DNA of 64,000 nucleotides from Bradyrhizobium arachidis (GCF_015291705.1 NZ_CP030050.1:8122001-8186000); one strand, 5' to 3'; positions 41,614 to 50,124 are shown, numbered from the stretch's first letter. The notes: generated by a model from the sequence alone, not told the origin. Translations and numbers: made by a program.

Positions 41614-42804
41614 CTATCGATGCTCGATCGCCCTGATTGCACCGCGCAGCTCAGCGAGGCCGCGCAGGCGGCCGATCGCGGTGTAGCCGGGATTGGTGCG
41701 CTTGGTGGCGGCGAGATCGTCGAGCATGCGGTGGCCGTGATCGGGCCGGAACACGATCCGCTTGTCGGGGGCGCGCCGCGCGTTCTCCTTCAAAAGCGCC
41801 TTGAGCACGGCGACCATGTCGACGTCGCCGTCGAGATGATCGGACTCGTAGAACGACAGGCCGTCTGCCTCGCGCTTGGTCGCACGCAGATGCGCAAAGG
41901 CAATGCGCGGGCCGAAGCGCTCGGCCATCTCAGGCAGGTTGTTCTCGGCGCGCACGCCGAGCGAGCCCGTGCACAGGCAGATGCCGTTCGCCTTCGATGG
42001 CACGGCGTCGAACAGCGCCTGGTAATCGTCGGCAGACGAAGCAATGCGCGGCAGACCGAACAGCGGCCGCGGCGGATCATCCGGATGCAGCGTCAGCGAG
42101 ACGCCGAGTTGCTCGGCGACCGGCGCCACGCGCGCAAGGAATTCGGCGAGATGCTGCCGCAGGATTTTTGGCGTGATGTCGCGATAGGTCTCCAGCCGGT
42201 CGCGGAACTGCGGGATGGTCATCGGCTCGGTCGTCGAGCCGGGCAGCGCACTGGCGATGACCATGACGAGATAGTCGATGTCGGCCTGGCTCATCTTCTC
42301 GAATAGCGCTTTCGCGCGCGCCTGCTGCTCTGGCGAGTATTCCTGCGCGGCCGCAGGCCGCTCCAGGATATGCAGCTCGAACGCCGCAAAGCGGTCCTGG
42401 TCGAAGCGCATGGCGCGGGCGCCGTTCGGCAGCTCCCATTCGAGATCGGTACGGCACCAATCGACCACAGGCATGAAATTGTAGCAGATGATCTTGATGC
42501 CGCTGGCGGCCACCGCCTCCAGGCTAGCGATCCACGCTTCGATGGATTTGGTCGCCTTAGCCCCGAGCCGCTTGACGTCGTCAGGGATCGGAATCGATTC
42601 CACCACCGACCAGGTCAATTGCGAGCGGCCGGGCTGGCCGTTCTCGATGAAATTCTTGCGCTCCTCGACCGCCTTGCGCGTCCAGGCCTCCCCGATCGGC
42701 ACCTGATGCAGCGCCGAGACGATGTCGCTCGCCCCGGCCTGCCTGACGTCATCCAAGGACACCGGATCATCCGGACCGTACCAGCGCCATCCTTCGAGCA
42801 TCAT
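41614..42804 (-). CDS. uxuA: Mannonate dehydratase
   Basis: 396 residues, full length. UxuA features: EGWRWYGPDDPVSLDDVRQA, then GASDIVSALHQVPIG near the N-terminus, KIICYNFMPVVDWCRTDLEW, LTLHPDDPPRPLFGLPRI and VFRPDHGHRMLDDL near the end, with the His/Cys/Asp metal ligands of this Fe/Mn-dependent enzyme. It dehydrates D-mannonate to 2-keto-3-deoxygluconate. GGGAGAATTTCG precedes the ATG. It is the last gene of the TRAP/dehydrogenase operon, separated from the 5-dehydrogenase by a palindromic repeat. Confidence 0.96.
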   Translation of the reverse strand: MMLEGWRWYGPDDPVSLDDVRQAGASDIVSALHQVPIGEAWTRKAVEERKNFIENGQPGRSQLTWSVVESIPIPDDVKRLGAKATKSIEAWIASLEAVAASGIKIICYNFMPVVDWCRTDLEWELPNGARAMRFDQDRFAAFELHILERPAAAQEYSPEQQARAKALFEKMSQADIDYLVMVIASALPGSTTEPMTIPQFRDRLETYRDITPKILRQHLAEFLARVAPVAEQLGVSLTLHPDDPPRPLFGLPRIASSADDYQALFDAVPSKANGICLCTGSLGVRAENNLPEMAERFGPRIAFAHLRATKREADGLSFYESDHLDGDVDMVAVLKALLKENARRAPDKRIVFRPDHGHRMLDDLAATKRTNPGYTAIGRLRGLAELRGAIRAIEHR

Positions 42805-42816
42805 CGAAATTCTCCC

Positions 42817-42915
42817 AAAGCGTTTTCGAGCGAAGTGGGTACCGGTTCGCGTGAAGAAAACGCGTCAAACAAGAATCTAGAGTCCCGTTCCGATTCCATC
42901 GGAACGGGGCTCTAG
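42817..42915. repeat. Dispersed Rhizobiales palindromic repeat between the 5-dehydrogenase and uxuA genes
   Basis: It opens AAAGCGTTTTCGAGCGAAG. Its right half is a strong hairpin: CTAGAG (42877-42882) with CTCTAG (42910-42915), enclosing CCCGTTCCGA (42884-42893) and TCGGAACGGG (42899-42908). Similar elements are widespread between genes in Rhizobiales. Placed inside an operon, it may affect mRNA stability or uxuA expression. Confidence 0.8.
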
Positions 42916-42917
42916 GA

Positions 42918-43967
42918 TCAGTTCGCGGTCAGCACGACCTTGACACTCTGCGAGCGGTCGAGCGCCAGCCGCAGCGCATCCGGCGCGGTCGACAGCGGCC
43001 GCTCGGCGGTGACCAGCGACAGCACATCGACGCTGCCTGCGCCGATCAGTTCCACCGCGGTCATGAACTCGAATCCGAAGCGGAACGAGCCGCGCAGGTC
43101 GATCTCCTTGGCCATCACCGCGTTCGACGGCGTCGGGATCTGGCCGCCCGGCAGATTGCCGATCTGCACCACGACGCCGCCACGCCTGACGATGCCAATG
43201 GCGCTCGCAAGGCCGGCGGCCGTACCCGAGACTTCGAAGGCGACGTCATAGGGACGCGTCGCGGCCTGCGCCTTCAGGCCCTCTTCCCCACCCGACACGT
43301 TCTCGACGTGGGACGCACCAAGCTTGGTCGCGAAAGCGAGCGGCGCCGGCGCGATGTCGGCGACCGTAATGTCGGCCATGCCGGCGCGGTGCGCGGCGAG
43401 CATGATCAGAAGCCCGATCGGGCCGGCGCCGAAGATGATGCCGCGCTTGCCTTCGATGTTGCCGGCGCGTGCCACCGCGTGCAGGCAGACCGCGAGCGGC
43501 TCGGCGAGCGCCGCGGCCTGATAGGAGACGTGATCCGGAATCTTCACGCACTGCGCCGGGATCGCATCGAAATAATTGGCAAAGCCGCCCTGCATGTGCG
43601 GCGTCTTCGAGGCCGAGCCCATGAAGTAGATGTTCTCGCAAAGATTGGGCCGGCCTTCGCGGCAGGCGACGCAATGGCCGCACCAGCGCGACGGATTGAC
43701 GGCGACGCGGTCGCCGACCTTCAAATTGGTGGCGGAGCCTGCGATCTCCACGACCTCGCCCGAGATCTCGTGGCCCAGCACCAACGGCGACTTCACCACG
43801 AAGTCGCCGGTGCGGGCATGCCGGAAGTAGTGCATGTCGGAGCCGCAGATGCCGCCGGCGCCGAAGCGGATGCGCACCATCCCGTCCGCGAGCTTGTCGA
43901 GCGGATGCTCAATCATGCGCAAATCTTCGGGGCCGAACAGGGTTGCGGCGAGAGCTACGGAGGTCAT
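42918..43967 (-). CDS. Zinc-dependent L-idonate / L-gulonate 5-dehydrogenase (MDR family)
   Basis: 349 residues. Zinc-dependent alcohol dehydrogenase pattern: catalytic GGICGSDMHY and GHEISGEVVEIAG, and a structural zinc site in CGHCVACREGRPNLC. The NAD site is GIIFGAGPIGLLIMLAAH. It resembles L-idonate 5-dehydrogenase IdnD and the RspB-type L-gulonate 5-dehydrogenase. With UxuB and UxuA it fits a route L-gulonate to D-fructuronate to D-mannonate to KDG. The ATG overlaps the TRAP permease stop as ATGA. Confidence 0.88.
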   Translation of the reverse strand: MTSVALAATLFGPEDLRMIEHPLDKLADGMVRIRFGAGGICGSDMHYFRHARTGDFVVKSPLVLGHEISGEVVEIAGSATNLKVGDRVAVNPSRWCGHCVACREGRPNLCENIYFMGSASKTPHMQGGFANYFDAIPAQCVKIPDHVSYQAAALAEPLAVCLHAVARAGNIEGKRGIIFGAGPIGLLIMLAAHRAGMADITVADIAPAPLAFATKLGASHVENVSGGEEGLKAQAATRPYDVAFEVSGTAAGLASAIGIVRRGGVVVQIGNLPGGQIPTPSNAVMAKEIDLRGSFRFGFEFMTAVELIGAGSVDVLSLVTAERPLSTAPDALRLALDRSQSVKVVLTAN

Positions 43968-45370
43968 TTGGAGAGTCCCATATATTTAGGCAGCCAGAGG
44001 GTCAGTTCGGGAATGTAGGTGATTGCGATCAGCGCGAGCAGCAGCGGCACCAGCCAGGGCAGGATCGCGACCGTCGTGCGCTCGACCGAGAGCTTGGCGA
44101 CGCGAGCGAGCACGAACAGCACCATGCCGAGCGGCGGATGCAACAGGCCGATCATCAGGTTCAGCGTCATGATCAAGCCGAAATGGATCGGATCGATGCC
44201 GAGCTTGAGCACGATCGGCAGCAGGATCGGCACCAGGATGGTGATCGCCGCCGTGGTGTCGATGAAGCAGCCGACGAAGAGGATCAGGATGTTGGCGAGC
44301 GCCAGGAACACCCATTTGTTATGGGTGATGCTGAGCATCCAGTCCGACAGCATCTGGGCGGCCTGCGACACCGTCAGCAGCCAGGCGAAGATCGACGCCG
44401 CCGTGACAATGAAGAGCACCGAGGCCGTGGTCTCGATGGTGTCGAAGGTCGCCTTCGCCACCGTCTTCAGGGTCATGGTGCGATAGCGGACGAGGCCGAG
44501 GAACAGCGACCAGATCACGGCGGCGACCGCGGCTTCCGTCGGCGTGAACCAGCCGAGCGTCATGCCGCCGATCAGGATCACCGGCGCCATCAGCGCCATC
44601 ACCGCCGAGAAGTCGAAATACCAGTCGATGATGAGCAGCGTGCCGAGACCGATGACGACCGCCATGTTGGTCGACATGCCCGCCATCACCATCAGCCAGA
44701 TCGCGAGCGGGAACGCCAGCACGATCGCGATCTCGAGGCCGGCCGAGCCGAGCTGCGGCCAGGAGAACGGCGTGTCGCTGCCCCATTTGTTCTTGTGCGC
44801 GAAATAGGTGACCGTCGCCATCATCAGCAGCGTCATGACGATGCCGGGAATGACGCCGCCGAGGAACAGCGCGCCGATCGAGACATTGGCCATCATGCCG
44901 TAGATCACGAAAGGCAGCGACGGCGGGATGATCGGGCCAAGCGTTGCAGACGCCGCAGTGACGCCGACCGAGAATTCGGTGGAGTAGCCGTGGTCCTTCA
45001 TCGCCTTGATCTCGATGGTGCCGAGACCGGCGGCGTCCGCAATGGCCGTGCCGGACATGCCGGAGAAGATCACCGAGCCGATGATGTTGACGTGACCGAG
45101 GCCGCCGCGCATCCAGCCGACCAGCGCGACTGCGAACTTGTAGATGCGGCCGGTGACGCCGGCGATGTTCATGAGATTGCCGGCGAGGATGAAGAACGGC
45201 ACGGCGAGCAGCGGAAAGCTCTCGACGCCGGCGATCATGCGCTGCGCCAGCGTGACGTCGGGCGTCACGCCGCTGACCAGGATGTAGAGTAGCGACGACG
45301 CAGCCATGGCGATCGCCACGGGAACGCCGATCAGCATCAGGATGAGGAAGCCCCCAAGCAGCAACAGCAT
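43964..45370 (-). CDS. TRAP transporter large permease (DctM-like)
   Basis: 468 residues, about twelve to thirteen membrane segments. Typical DctM segments: GVPVAIAMAASSLLYILVSG, FPLLAVPFFILAGNLMN, GSVIFSGMSGTAIADAAGLG and TLGPIIPPSLPFVIYGMMA. I chose the ATG at 45370, preceded by AAGGATAGT; a TTG at 45385 overlapping the small permease is in frame. It forms the sodium-driven channel of the importer with the DctQ-like protein. The operon context suggests sugar-acid uptake. Confidence 0.95.
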   Translation of the reverse strand: MLLLLGGFLILMLIGVPVAIAMAASSLLYILVSGVTPDVTLAQRMIAGVESFPLLAVPFFILAGNLMNIAGVTGRIYKFAVALVGWMRGGLGHVNIIGSVIFSGMSGTAIADAAGLGTIEIKAMKDHGYSTEFSVGVTAASATLGPIIPPSLPFVIYGMMANVSIGALFLGGVIPGIVMTLLMMATVTYFAHKNKWGSDTPFSWPQLGSAGLEIAIVLAFPLAIWLMVMAGMSTNMAVVIGLGTLLIIDWYFDFSAVMALMAPVILIGGMTLGWFTPTEAAVAAVIWSLFLGLVRYRTMTLKTVAKATFDTIETTASVLFIVTAASIFAWLLTVSQAAQMLSDWMLSITHNKWVFLALANILILFVGCFIDTTAAITILVPILLPIVLKLGIDPIHFGLIMTLNLMIGLLHPPLGMVLFVLARVAKLSVERTTVAILPWLVPLLLALIAITYIPELTLWLPKYMGLSK

Positions 45371-45374
45371 GATA

Positions 45375-45953
45375 CTATCCTTCAAAACCGTCGTAGGCGC
45401 CGGGGCGTTCGAGGATCGAATAGCCCTGCCGCAGATGCTGCAGCGCCACCTGCAGCGAGCGCACGAACATCAGCACGAAGCCGGCGAGCACGGCGTAATA
45501 GACGTAGTCCTTGGGAAGATTGATCGTGGTCATTGACTCATCGCCGATGATCTGGATGTAGACCCAGACCAGCTTGATGGCGTAACCGAAGAAGGCGATC
45601 CGGATCAGGTCGATCAGTGTGGACATCGTGCGCGCCACCATGTGCGGCAGGTAGCGGTAGATCAGGTCGACCTGGATATGCCGCGACAGCCGCACACACA
45701 TCGAGGCGCCGATGAAGACCACGCCGATCAGGCAATAGGTCGCGATCTCCTCGGTCCAGGCATAGCTGTCGTTGAGGACGTAGCGGGTGAAGAACTGGAG
45801 GAAGACGGCAAGCGCCATCACCCAGAAGATCACCAGCGCCACCCAGTCCTCGAAGGCGTAGATGCCGAGATCGACCTTCGGCGTCGCCTCCTCCTCGAAG
45901 GTGTGGGCGATCTCGTCCGCGGTGATCTGCCGGTGTATTTCGGCGGTGGACAT
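45375..45953 (-). CDS. TRAP transporter small permease (DctQ-like)
   Basis: About 192 residues with four membrane helices. FFTRYVLNDSYAWTEEIATY is the conserved DctQ segment, followed by GASMCVRLSRHIQVDLIYRY. AGGAGGAGCACACCC precedes the ATG at 45953; a start at 45971 is also in frame. The gene lies between the binding protein and large permease genes, separated from the former by a palindromic repeat. Confidence 0.93.
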   Translation of the reverse strand: MSTAEIHRQITADEIAHTFEEEATPKVDLGIYAFEDWVALVIFWVMALAVFLQFFTRYVLNDSYAWTEEIATYCLIGVVFIGASMCVRLSRHIQVDLIYRYLPHMVARTMSTLIDLIRIAFFGYAIKLVWVYIQIIGDESMTTINLPKDYVYYAVLAGFVLMFVRSLQVALQHLRQGYSILERPGAYDGFEG

Positions 45954-45972
45954 GGGTGTGCTCCTCCTCAAA

Positions 45973-46050
45973 TCGTCGTTCCGGGGCGACGCGTCAGCGT
46001 CGAACCCGGAACGACGAGATTCCGGGTTCTCGCTTCGCGAGCCCCGGAAT
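45973..46050. repeat. Double-hairpin repeat between TRAP binding protein and small permease genes
   Basis: The first hairpin has 13-base arms TCGTCGTTCCGGG (45973-45985) and CCCGGAACGACGA (46005-46017) and an inner GACGC/GCGTC stem. The second has arms ATTCCGGG (46019-46026) and CCCGGAAT (46043-46050) with inner CTCGC/GCGAG. Comparable elements are scattered in Bradyrhizobium. Between a receptor gene and its permease genes, such stems often stabilise the upstream mRNA and limit read-through. Confidence 0.8.
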
Positions 46051-46061
46051 AACGGTCGTTG

Positions 46062-47039
46062 CTATTTGACGTCCTGAATCCGTTCCCAGTCGGCCTTGCG
46101 ATAGCCAAAGGTCTCGAACGGAACGTTCTTCAGCACGATGTCGCGGAATTCGTTCTTGTCGACCTCGGTCACGGTCAGGCCCTTCTCCTTGAAGAAGGCG
46201 ACCAGCTTGGCCTCGTTCTGCTTGATCTCGGCGGTCGCCTTCGCAGCGGCCTCCTGCGCGACGTCGGTGAAGATCTTCTTGTCTTCGTCGGAGAGCTTCT
46301 TCCAGAGCGCGCCCGCCACCACCGTGTTGAGGTGGTCGACGATGTGGCCGGTGAGCACGATGTGCTTCTGCACCTCGTAGAACTTCTTGGCCTCGATCGT
46401 GGTCAGCGGGTTCTCCTGCGCCTCGACCGTGCCGTTCTGCAGCGCGAGATAGACTTCGGCGAAGGCGATCGGCGCGGTGTTGGCGCCGCAGGCGCGCGGC
46501 ATGGCCAGATAAGCCGGCACGTCAGGCACGCGCATCTTCAGGCCCTTGAGGTCGGCGCAGCTCTTGATCGGCTTGTTCGACGAGGTCTGGCGCACGCCAT
46601 AATAGGTCACCGCGATGATGTGGTGGCCGCTCTTGTCCTCATAGCCCTTGGCGAGCTCCCTAAAGATGTCGCTCTTGGTGTAGGCAAGCAGATGATCGGC
46701 ATCGCGGAAAGTGTAGGGATAGTAGGTCACCCCGATCGGCGGAAAGCTCTTGGCCGCGAAGCTCGAGCCGGAGATGATGATATCGACCGAGCCGAGCGAG
46801 AGGCCCTGGTTGATGTCGGCCTCTTTGCCGAGCTGCGACGCCGGATAGACGTCGATCTGGTAGCGCCCGTTGGTGCGCTTGCCGATCTCCTGCGCGGCCC
46901 ACACTGACGCGCTATGGAACGGCTCCGAGGTCTCGTAGACATGGGCCCATTTGAGCTTGGTCTGCGCCATGCCGGAACTGGTCGCCGCGACCATCGCCGC
47001 GACCGAAGCCGCCAGCACCATCGTCATCTTCTTCAACAT
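46062..47039 (-). CDS. TRAP transporter substrate-binding protein (DctP-like)
   Basis: About 325 residues. A Sec leader ending SGMAQ precedes KLKWAHVYETSEPFHSASVW. DctP features follow: LSLGSVDIIISGSSFAAKSF, KMRVPDVPAYLAM with the conserved Arg that binds the carboxylate, and ALQNGTVEAQENPLTTIEA. It therefore binds an organic acid, plausibly L-gulonate, L-idonate, mannonate or fructuronate from the neighbouring enzymes. GGAGGATAAGTCG precedes the ATG at 47039. It follows the GntR gene after 72 bases. Confidence 0.95.
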   Translation of the reverse strand: MLKKMTMVLAASVAAMVAATSSGMAQTKLKWAHVYETSEPFHSASVWAAQEIGKRTNGRYQIDVYPASQLGKEADINQGLSLGSVDIIISGSSFAAKSFPPIGVTYYPYTFRDADHLLAYTKSDIFRELAKGYEDKSGHHIIAVTYYGVRQTSSNKPIKSCADLKGLKMRVPDVPAYLAMPRACGANTAPIAFAEVYLALQNGTVEAQENPLTTIEAKKFYEVQKHIVLTGHIVDHLNTVVAGALWKKLSDEDKKIFTDVAQEAAAKATAEIKQNEAKLVAFFKEKGLTVTEVDKNEFRDIVLKNVPFETFGYRKADWERIQDVK

Positions 47040-47111
47040 CGACTTATCCTCCACTGACTAAAGTCTGCTTCTTGTTCGCCCACACCTGAAACGGATGCAG
47101 GCCGCCCAATC

Positions 47112-47939
47112 TCATCGCCGCCGCGCGCTGCTGCTCTTGACCTGCTTTTTGGCCTGCTTCTTCGCCGCTCGCTTTGGTGTTGCCGGCTTGGCCTGATGTC
47201 GCTCCGCCCGGCCCCGCCCGGCAGACGAGGCCGCTGCGGCAGTCTCGGCGCCAAAATTCTGCGCGAAGCGCTCCTGCGAGCGCGCCAGATGCTTTCGCAT
47301 GGCCTCGCGCGCGCTGTCCGGATCGTGCGCCGCGATCGCATCGCGCACGGCGCGGTGCTCGTCGAGCGCGGTACGCCACGTGCCGGGGCTTTCGAAATAA
47401 TGCGCAAGCTGCGCGAAATAGGGATTGAGGCGCTGATCGAACAGCTCGCCGACCACGCGGACCAGAACGGCGTTGCCGAGGCTTCCGGCGATCGCGACGT
47501 GGAACGCGCGGTCGTGCACCATCGAGGCTTCGCCGGGATGCTCGACGTTCTCCATCGCGACGAGGGACGCATCGATGCGGGCGACATCATCCTTCGTCGC
47601 CACGCGCGCGGCCTGTTCGGCGATGGCACTTTCCAGGAATTCGCGGGCGCGCAGCAGCTCGAACGGGCCTTCGATGACGGCGGCCGCCGGCGCCGCCGCG
47701 GCATCGGCCGCCTCGATCACATAGATGCCTGAGCCGACACGGATGCGGACGCGGCCTTCGACCTCGAGCGCGATCAGGGCCTCGCGCACCGTGGGCCGCG
47801 AGATCTTGAGCTGCTCGGCGAGCTCGCGCTCGGTCGGCAAGCGGCTGCCGACCGCGTACTCGCCGCTGTCGATCAGGCTTCGCAATTGATCGGCGACCTG
47901 GCGGTAAAGCCGTCTCGCCTCCACAGCTTCCAGCGGCAC
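47112..47939 (-). CDS. GntR family transcriptional regulator, FadR/FCD (UxuR/ExuR-like)
   Basis: 275 residues. The winged helix is YRQVADQLRSLIDSGEYAVG, then SRLPTERELAEQLKISRPTV and REALIALEVEGRVRI. The FCD domain contains HDRAFHVAIAGSLGNAVLVR and DEHRAVRDAIAAHDP, with the His/Asp metal ligands. The last 45 residues are an unusual Ala/Lys/Arg-rich tail (KRAAKKQAKKQVKSSSARRR). It is transcribed just upstream of the TRAP genes and divergent from uxuB, with a UxuR-like palindrome between; it is probably the hexuronate-responsive repressor. Confidence 0.93.
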   Translation of the reverse strand: MPLEAVEARRLYRQVADQLRSLIDSGEYAVGSRLPTERELAEQLKISRPTVREALIALEVEGRVRIRVGSGIYVIEAADAAAAPAAAVIEGPFELLRAREFLESAIAEQAARVATKDDVARIDASLVAMENVEHPGEASMVHDRAFHVAIAGSLGNAVLVRVVGELFDQRLNPYFAQLAHYFESPGTWRTALDEHRAVRDAIAAHDPDSAREAMRKHLARSQERFAQNFGAETAAAASSAGRGRAERHQAKPATPKRAAKKQAKKQVKSSSARRR

Positions 47940-48000
47940 GCTGGCCTCCCCGAAAGGGTCTCGCGGAATCGTCCCGACCCGCGGCCCGCCAATTTTGGAA

Positions 48001-48017
48001 AATTGGTCTTACCAATT
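48001..48017. promoter_or_regulatory. UxuR/ExuR-like operator between GntR/TRAP operon and uxuB
   Basis: AATTGGT-CTT-ACCAATT is a perfect 7-base inverted repeat with a 3-base centre, strongly resembling the AAATTGGTATACCAATTT-type sites of UxuR/ExuR. It lies in the 142-base divergent region, 62 bases from the GntR start and 65 bases from the uxuB start, so one repressor could control both directions. Confidence 0.75.
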
Positions 48018-48081
48018 GACCAGAGCATTGACCGAGGTCGGGCGCCATGTCAAGCAGCGGCAAAGCAAAGGGGAGACGTCC

Positions 48082-49566
48082 ATGCGCCCAAGTTCGATGC
48101 GTCTTGGCAGCGCCAATCTCGATCGGTTGCCGTCCGGCATCCGCCGCCCGGCCTATGACCGCTCGCGCGCCACGCCCGGCATCGTGCATCTTGGCCTCGG
48201 GGCTTTTCATCGCGCACACCAGGCCGTCGTCATCGACGATTGCCTTGCCAGCGGCAGCTCGTCCTGGGGCATTGTCGGCGCCAGCCTGCGCAGCCCGGAT
48301 ACGCGCGACGCCCTCGCCCCGCAGGATCATCTCTATACCGTTGCCGTACGTGCGGCCGAAGGCACCGAGCACCGCGTCATCGGCGCGCTGCTCGACAGCG
48401 TGGTCGCGCGCGAGAAGCCGGCGGCGCTGGTCGAGCGGATGGCCGATCCCGCCATCCGCATCGTCTCGCTCACGGTTACCGAGAAGGGCTATTGCCACAC
48501 GCCGCAGACCGGCGACCTCGACGAGCGGCATCCCGATGTCGTGCACGACCTCAACAATCCCGACGCACCACGCTCGGCGCCCGGCTTCATCGTGGCTGCG
48601 CTGGCGCGCCGGCGTGCGCAGGGGCTGATCCCCTTCACCGTGCTGTGCTGCGACAATCTCGCCGCCAACGGCCATACCGTGCAGCGGATCGTGACGCAGT
48701 TCGCCGCACTGCGCTCGAAGGAGTTCGGCAAGTGGATCGCAGATAATGCCGCCTTCCCCTCGACCATGGTCGACCGCATCGTGCCGGAGACGACGGACGC
48801 CGACCGCGATGCGGTGTCATCCGCGCTCGGCATGCGCGACGCCTGGCCGGTCATGACTGAGCCCTTCACGCAATGGGTGGTCGAGGACCGCTTTACGGCG
48901 GGCCGGCCTGATCTTGCCGCCGCAGGCGTCGAGCTCGTCACCGACGTGAAGCCGTTCGAGCTGATGAAGCTGCGGCTGCTCAACGCCAGCCATTCCGCGC
49001 TCGCCTATCTCGGCTATCTCGCCGGTTACGAGACCATCGCCGACACCATGACCGATGCGAGTTTCGCGCGTCTCGCCGCGCGGGTGATGGAAGAGGCCGC
49101 GGTGACGCTGACAATGCCGCCTGGCACTGACCTTGCCGCCTATCGCGCCTCGCTGCTCAAGCGTTTTTCCAATCCGGCGCTGCATCATCGCACCTGGCAG
49201 ATCGCGATGGACGGCTCGCAAAAACTGCCGCAGCGCCTGCTCGGCGCGATGCAGGATCGCCTTGCGAGGAACCTGCCGATCGCGACCCACGCGCTCGCGG
49301 TCGCCGGCTGGATGCGCTACGTCGCCGCCACCGACGAGCAGGGCCGCGCTATCGACGTGCGCGATCCGCTCGCCGCCGAGTTCGCCGCGCTGGCGCGTGA
49401 GGCAGGCCCGGTCGCCGAACGGCTCGCACCCACATTGCTCGGCGTGGAAAAAGTGTTCGGGCCGCTGGGCACCGATCCGCGGCTGCGCGAGGCCGTGACC
49501 ACGGCGCTCGCCCATCTTTACAAGGATGGCGCGCGGCGGGCGGTGGCGGCGCACGTTTCGGCGTGA
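48082..49566 (+). CDS. uxuB: Mannitol dehydrogenase family protein, probable fructuronate reductase
   Basis: 494 residues. Polyol-dehydrogenase features: ATPGIVHLGLGAFHRAHQAV (NAD-binding loop), TVTEKGYCHTPQTGDLD, TVLCCDNLAANGHTVQRIV and the active-site KLRLLNASHSALAYLGYLAG with Lys, Asn and His. UxuB reduces D-fructuronate to D-mannonate. GGGGAGACGTCC precedes the ATG at 48082. Divergent position opposite gntR/TRAP and the presence of uxuA support fructuronate over mannitol, though mannitol dehydrogenase cannot be excluded by sequence alone. Confidence 0.9.
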   Translation: MRPSSMRLGSANLDRLPSGIRRPAYDRSRATPGIVHLGLGAFHRAHQAVVIDDCLASGSSSWGIVGASLRSPDTRDALAPQDHLYTVAVRAAEGTEHRVIGALLDSVVAREKPAALVERMADPAIRIVSLTVTEKGYCHTPQTGDLDERHPDVVHDLNNPDAPRSAPGFIVAALARRRAQGLIPFTVLCCDNLAANGHTVQRIVTQFAALRSKEFGKWIADNAAFPSTMVDRIVPETTDADRDAVSSALGMRDAWPVMTEPFTQWVVEDRFTAGRPDLAAAGVELVTDVKPFELMKLRLLNASHSALAYLGYLAGYETIADTMTDASFARLAARVMEEAAVTLTMPPGTDLAAYRASLLKRFSNPALHHRTWQIAMDGSQKLPQRLLGAMQDRLARNLPIATHALAVAGWMRYVAATDEQGRAIDVRDPLAAEFAALAREAGPVAERLAPTLLGVEKVFGPLGTDPRLREAVTTALAHLYKDGARRAVAAHVSA

Positions 49567-49664
49567 CTACAAAAGGAGCAGCAGCGTCTTGAATGCTGCA
49601 GTGCGGTCAAAATCAAACGCAAGTCGCGCTTGATTTTTTTCTGTCATTGGCCCACCCGAGAGGC

Positions 49665-50072
49665 ATGGCAAAGGACAGCAAGGTCATCGCCGCCAACGCG
49701 GCTTTCTACGCCGCTTTTTCGACCGGCGACTTCGCCGGCATGGAACGGATGTGGGCGGATGACGACGCCATCTCCTGCATCCATCCAGGCTGGCCGGCCA
49801 TCGTCGGCCGCGCCACCGTGATCGGAAGCTGGCGCGATATTTTGCAAAATCCGGAGCGGCCGCAGATCGTCTGCGCCGAACCGCAGGCGATCGTCGACGG
49901 CGACAGCGCCCGCGTGCTCTGCATCGAGATCGTCGACGGCACCGCTCTGGCCGCCGCCAACCATTTTCGCCGAGTCGGCGACGGCTGGCGCCTGGTGCAT
50001 CACCAGTCGAGCCCGATTGCGCAGATTGTCGAGCAGGCCGAAGACGATAGGGCGAGTCACCGCGTCCACTGA
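49665..50072 (+). CDS. NTF2-like / SnoaL-like domain protein
   Basis: 135 residues, the size of a single nuclear-transport-factor-2 fold. It has FSTGDFAGMERMWADDDAIS, CIHPGWPAIVGRATVIGSWR and a C-terminal NHFRRVGDGWRLVHHQSSPI, the pattern of the YybH/SnoaL-like family. Such proteins bind small ligands or act as isomerases; no specific role can be given. I chose the ATG at 49665 after GAGAGGC. It is 98 bases after uxuB and could be read from the same promoter, or independently. Confidence 0.85.
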   Translation: MAKDSKVIAANAAFYAAFSTGDFAGMERMWADDDAISCIHPGWPAIVGRATVIGSWRDILQNPERPQIVCAEPQAIVDGDSARVLCIEIVDGTALAAANHFRRVGDGWRLVHHQSSPIAQIVEQAEDDRASHRVH

Positions 50073-50124
50073 CCGCAGCCCTCACGCCGGCGTGAGCTAC
50101 TGTGCATGGGGTTGTTTTCCGGTT

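Noticed and set aside
43943..45292. A 449-codon plus-strand open frame rich in Arg, Asp, His and Gln
   Set aside because: It is antisense to the TRAP large permease; the composition is the mirror of hydrophobic codons.
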